Of a stretch of 64,000 nt of DNA, positions 62,792 to 64,000 are shown piece by piece. Made by a program: the position numbers and the translations under genes. The DNA is taken from NCBI RefSeq assembly GCF_005885815.1, contig NZ_CP040602.1:449630-513629 (forward strand). The letters are read 5' to 3'. The notes beneath the pieces are model-generated. The model did no database searches and had not been told where the DNA came from. It saw only the letters and a list, made by a program, of their open reading frames with translations. Source of the stretch: Thiomicrorhabdus sediminis. GTDB lineage: Bacteria > Pseudomonadota > Gammaproteobacteria > Thiomicrospirales > Thiomicrospiraceae. Each line of letters opens with the position of its first letter. The stretch's first letter is position 1.

Positions 62792-63723
62792 AAAACTATG
62801 ATGTAGATGTTGTTGTATTAAATTATAGAAATTATGAGGATACGATTGACTGTATTTCTTCGTTACTTAAGAGTAGTTGTTTAAGATTTAGGGTAATCGT
62901 TATTGATAATAATTCGGGCAATGAGTCAATCGAAAAGATTAATAGTTTCTTGTTGGATTTTGGTGAGTATGCAGGAGTAGCTTCTTTAAAAGAATTTAAA
63001 CGGGATTCTGGGCTTGAAGCTAGGTTTTTTTTAGTTAAATCTGATGAAAATTTAGGCTATGGTGGTGGTAATAACTTGGGTATTGAGTTGTCGCTCCATT
63101 TGAATTCTAGTCGTTATATATGGGTTTTGAATAATGATACTGTTGTAGATTATTTGGCAATGGAGTCGTTGATAAAAAAAATGGACAAAGTTAATTCCTT
63201 GATATGTGGGTCGACAATTTATTATCAACATAGTAAAAGTATCCAATGCTACTCTGGGGCTATATTTAACGATTATTTAATGACTTCGAAATATATTAAT
63301 TTGGCTGGTCTGTCTGAAGGTGAAGTTGAAAAAAAACAAAGTTATATTTGTGGTGCATCAATGTTCTTCAGGAAAGAGTATTTTTTAAGATATGGAATGT
63401 TTGATACAAGATATTTTTTATATTTTGAAGAAATGGATTTAGCTAAAAGGCTACCCAAATACTCTTATTTACTCGCATACTCAGAAGATAGTATTGTCTA
63501 TCATAAGGAAGGGGCTGTTGCGGGATCATCAAATAATACTTGTTATAAAACTGAGTTGTCAGAGTACCATAGTTTTAGAAGTAGGATAAAGTTTACCAAA
63601 AAACATTTTCCTTTACGTTTGCCAATAATTTATTGTTTAAGTTCAGTCTATATTTTGCATAGGTTAGTTATTGGAAAATTTTCGAATGCAAAAGTCATAT
63701 TCAAGGCAACGCTTTTTTCATGA
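62788..63723 (+). CDS. Glycosyltransferase family 2 protein
   Basis: A 311-residue GT-A transferase: VDVVVLNYRNYEDTIDCI, RVIVIDNNSGNESI, NLGYGGGNNLGIEL and LNNDTVVDYLAMESL, the last holding the metal-binding acidic motif, then FDTRYFLYFEEMDLAKRL with the second acidic site. The pattern resembles rhamnosyltransferase-type GT2 enzymes. Sugar specificity cannot be assigned. It overlaps the next gene by 4 bp. Confidence 0.88.
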   Translation: MKNYDVDVVVLNYRNYEDTIDCISSLLKSSCLRFRVIVIDNNSGNESIEKINSFLLDFGEYAGVASLKEFKRDSGLEARFFLVKSDENLGYGGGNNLGIELSLHLNSSRYIWVLNNDTVVDYLAMESLIKKMDKVNSLICGSTIYYQHSKSIQCYSGAIFNDYLMTSKYINLAGLSEGEVEKKQSYICGASMFFRKEYFLRYGMFDTRYFLYFEEMDLAKRLPKYSYLLAYSEDSIVYHKEGAVAGSSNNTCYKTELSEYHSFRSRIKFTKKHFPLRLPIIYCLSSVYILHRLVIGKFSNAKVIFKATLFS

Positions 63724-64000
63724 TTGCTTTGTCGTTTTTTTTGTTTCTATTTGCTGTCTTTTATTTGTTGAGTAAGCTCGGATTTAAGTTTTCATTATTG
63801 CACTTCTTGTTGCTTGGATTTACTTTTAAGTTGACTGGGCTGTTTTTAATGGGAGTTGATGACGGAGAATACACTTCATTTGAATATTTTTTATATTTTT
63901 TAGTTTCGTTTTTATTAGGTATTGCTGTAGCTTCAGCATTAAATCAGAGGTCCATAAAAAAAATTGAGAGAAAAAAGGTAATTAGGATTGAAGGGTTTTC
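63720..64000 (+). CDS. Multi-spanning membrane protein (partial), possible O-antigen polymerase
   Basis: Starts at ATG 63720, overlapping the GT2 stop, and is open to the window end (93 codons). It begins MIALSFFLFLFAVFYLLSKL, with at least three hydrophobic segments, then a basic loop (RSIKKIERKK). A Wzy-like polymerase is expected in such an operon, but no Wzy motif is visible in the part seen, so this is inference from position and hydrophobicity. Confidence 0.6.
   Translation, partial: MIALSFFLFLFAVFYLLSKLGFKFSLLHFLLLGFTFKLTGLFLMGVDDGEYTSFEYFLYFLVSFLLGIAVASALNQRSIKKIERKKVIRIEGF

Noticed and set aside
1-64000. CRISPR arrays, rRNA genes, prophage structural genes
   Set aside because: No spaced short direct repeats, rRNA segments or phage structural proteins were seen on either strand.

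Overview
The window reads as a stretch of a gammaproteobacterial chromosome. The backbone gene order hemA / TPR lipoprotein / tRNA-Gln / prs / rplY / pth / ychF, the block ubiE-ubiJ-ubiB with hslU and a DUF971 gene, the block dapF-DUF484-xerC, and a lipid A/LPS core set (waaA, kdsD, pagL, hldE, gmhA) all belong to that class. Moderate GC, many large periplasmic-sensor diguanylate cyclases and the synteny suggest a marine Thiotrichales relative (Thiomicrospira/Hydrogenovibrio/Thiomicrorhabdus type). The genus is my inference from gene content and was not tested by any search.

Layout. 1-8.4 kb is conserved housekeeping: prfA (cut by the window start) and hemA on the minus strand, divergent from a TPR lipoprotein, tRNA-Gln, prs, rplY, pth and ychF. 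8.4-14.4 kb is an accessory region. It holds two copies of a structured ~237-bp repeat, tRNA-Met with a tyrosine integrase just downstream, a restriction-modification cassette (C5 cytosine methyltransferase, HNH nuclease, frameshifted vsr) and an IS3-family element with a 3-bp target duplication and a broken orfB. 14.7-23.5 kb carries three large membrane diguanylate cyclases; the last two are tandem paralogues that each combine an NMT1/THI5-like and an SBP_bac_3-like periplasmic domain with a GGDEF output. 23.5-26 kb is a small cluster with a RimK-associated-type aspartic protease, an inactive-transglutaminase/7-TM protein and a periplasmic protein.

26-37 kb returns to backbone. A minus-strand run goes from hslU through DUF971, ubiE, ubiJ, ubiB, a lipoprotein and a thioredoxin-like protein. 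Divergently, dapF-DUF484-xerC is followed by an orphan prepilin, hslV and a YqhA-family gene. hslU and hslV are therefore separated and on opposite strands. 37-42.4 kb makes and modifies lipid A-Kdo-heptose (waaA, kdsD, pagL, hldE, gmhA).

42.5-55.1 kb is a complete glycogen system in one direction: glucokinase, glgC, a GH57 enzyme, malQ, glgB, glgA (preceded by a possible 26-codon leader frame) and glgP. From 55.2 kb, glmS leads by a stop/start overlap into wecB and a markedly AT-rich surface-polysaccharide locus: a flippase-like protein, a nitroreductase-family protein, a polysaccharide pyruvyl transferase-family protein, two glycosyltransferases and the start of a multi-spanning membrane protein cut by the window end. 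Most of these genes overlap or abut, so they probably form one operon fed by GlmS-derived amino sugars.
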